64,000 nucleotides of DNA from Clostridium saccharobutylicum DSM 13864 (lineage in GTDB: Bacteria > Bacillota > Clostridia > Clostridiales > Clostridiaceae). The notes beneath the pieces are model-generated. The model was given only the letters and a program-made list of their open reading frames with translations, was not told where the DNA came from and did not search any database. The stretch lies in assembly GCF_000473995.1 (NCBI RefSeq), contig NC_022571.1, positions 1,700,501-1,764,500 of the forward strand. Direction: 5' to 3'. The position numbers were made by a program, and so were the translations under genes. Each line of letters starts with the position of its first letter. Position 1 is the first letter of the stretch. Positions 63,279 through 64,000 of this stretch are shown in pieces.

Positions 63279-63899
63279 ATGAAGTATCTAGATTTTTATA
63301 ATAAATTAGATTCAATGAAAAATAAAGAATATATAGAAAACTTTTTGGTTTACAATATGTCATTAGTTATAGCAGGAGTTAAACCAGCTGTAACCATAAC
63401 AATTAAGAAGAATAATAAAAAGATTTATGATAATTGGAATAAATTCGGGAAAGATTTTATAGATAATATAAAATTAAAATCTATTGAATTAAGAGAAAGT
63501 GATGATTCTATAATATTAATGATTTATGATGAAGAGATTCTTAAAAAAGAAGTTTTAAGTAAAGACAATATGAAATTTTTAATTAATCTCGGATATTCAT
63601 CTGAAGCTAAAATTGAAGATTATATAAATACATTAAAGTCTAGATATGAAAAATATCATTGCCCACATGAATTAGGATTATTCCTTGGAATACCTTTTGA
63701 AGATGTTAAAGATTTTATGGAATGTACTACTAAGAAATGTTTACTATGTGGATATTGGAAGGTATACAATAATAGTGGACAAGCAAAAATTATTTTTAAT
63801 CAATACAATAAAGTTAAAGAATATACAATGAAGAGTATGCTTAAAGGAAATCTATCGCAAGACCTCGTTTTTAATATAAAAAAGTCCTTTAGTGCATAA
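63279..63899 (+). CDS. DUF3793 family protein
   Basis: A 206-aa protein of the DUF3793 family: FLVYNMSLVIAGVKPAVTI near 22 and HCPHELGLFLGIPFEDVKDF near 127, followed by Cys residues (ECTTKKCLLCGYW) that could hold a metal. It is in an operon with flavodoxin behind a Fur box, so it should be made under iron limitation. DUF3793 genes commonly neighbour iron or heme genes in Clostridia. Function unknown; a heme or iron role is inference. Confidence 0.88.
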   Translation: MKYLDFYNKLDSMKNKEYIENFLVYNMSLVIAGVKPAVTITIKKNNKKIYDNWNKFGKDFIDNIKLKSIELRESDDSIILMIYDEEILKKEVLSKDNMKFLINLGYSSEAKIEDYINTLKSRYEKYHCPHELGLFLGIPFEDVKDFMECTTKKCLLCGYWKVYNNSGQAKIIFNQYNKVKEYTMKSMLKGNLSQDLVFNIKKSFSA

Positions 63900-63928
63900 T
63901 TCAAATAATACAAATCTCTCTATTGAAA

Positions 63929-63968
63929 GCTCTAAATACAGTAATGCTCCAGTTCTTTATTTAGAGCA
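63929..63968. terminator. hairpin after DUF3793 gene
   Basis: GCTCTAAATA pairs with TATTTAGAGC around a 20-nt loop; no strong T run follows on either strand. Confidence 0.5.
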
Positions 63969-64000
63969 CTAACAGATAATCATATAAAATATAGTTTTTG

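Overview
The window is A+T-rich, tightly packed Firmicutes DNA with strong AGGAGG-type ribosome binding sites, occasional TTG/GTG starts and intrinsic terminators. Gene content (FMN/Fe-S 2-enoate-reductase-type enzyme, dhaKLM, bacteriohemerythrin, UPF0210/ACT pair, PepF, ribonuclease Z, small Cys-rich peptide, DUF3793) points to Clostridium sensu stricto, probably near the solventogenic C. beijerinckii group. This is inference from gene families, not from a search. I see no rRNA, tRNA, CRISPR array or prophage.

Layout. 1-5.1 kb is regulatory: a WYL regulator beside a PfpI-like gene, a MerR-methyltransferase fusion followed by a PLP aminotransferase, and a PadR repressor divergent from a 2-enoate-reductase-like enzyme at 5.2-7.2 kb. 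7.4-28 kb holds housekeeping and surface genes: a DNase-like protein, two 3D-domain proteins, nitroreductase, U32 peptidase, aldehyde dehydrogenase, hemerythrin, oligoendopeptidase F, PAP2 phosphatase, aspartase with an Lrp-type regulator, a methyltransferase, a polysaccharide deacetylase and ACT/UPF0210. 28-30 kb is an ECF sigma/anti-sigma pair. 30-41 kb carries YgiQ, an AEC transporter, a AAA+ ATPase, exonuclease III, a cysteine hydrolase, RNase Z and small proteins. An IS4-family element sits at 41.4-42.9 kb. 43-50 kb has a Tet(M)-like GTPase and glpF-dhaKLM with a nonsense codon in dhaK. 53.2-56.7 kb is a complete preQ0/preQ1 operon (queD, queE, folE, queC, queF) behind a preQ1-I riboswitch and terminator. 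56.9-59.6 kb is a cluster of small secreted proteins with aromatic wall-binding-like repeats. 60-64 kb has a LexA-like repressor, a DMT transporter and a Fur-box-controlled flavodoxin/DUF3793 pair.

Two families of intergenic inverted-repeat elements run through the window. Family 1 has ends like TTAGGCACATGAAAATAAAT and about fourteen full, deleted or remnant copies in at least three internal-sequence subfamilies. One copy is split by the IS element with a visible 10-bp target duplication, and others lie inside the queuosine operon. Family 2 is larger (about 320-570 bp), bounded by TATAGATAAACAAC-like ends and filled with long imperfect hairpins, and often begins at the stop codon of a gene. 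These repeats are the most unusual structural feature here.

Several regulatory circuits can be read directly: two MerR-type promoters with 19-bp spacers around the MerR-methyltransferase gene, a perfect PadR palindrome over a consensus promoter, a preQ1 riboswitch with its terminator, a Fur box just downstream of a consensus promoter, and a LexA box upstream of a lexA-like gene whose product lacks the usual Ala-Gly cleavage site.
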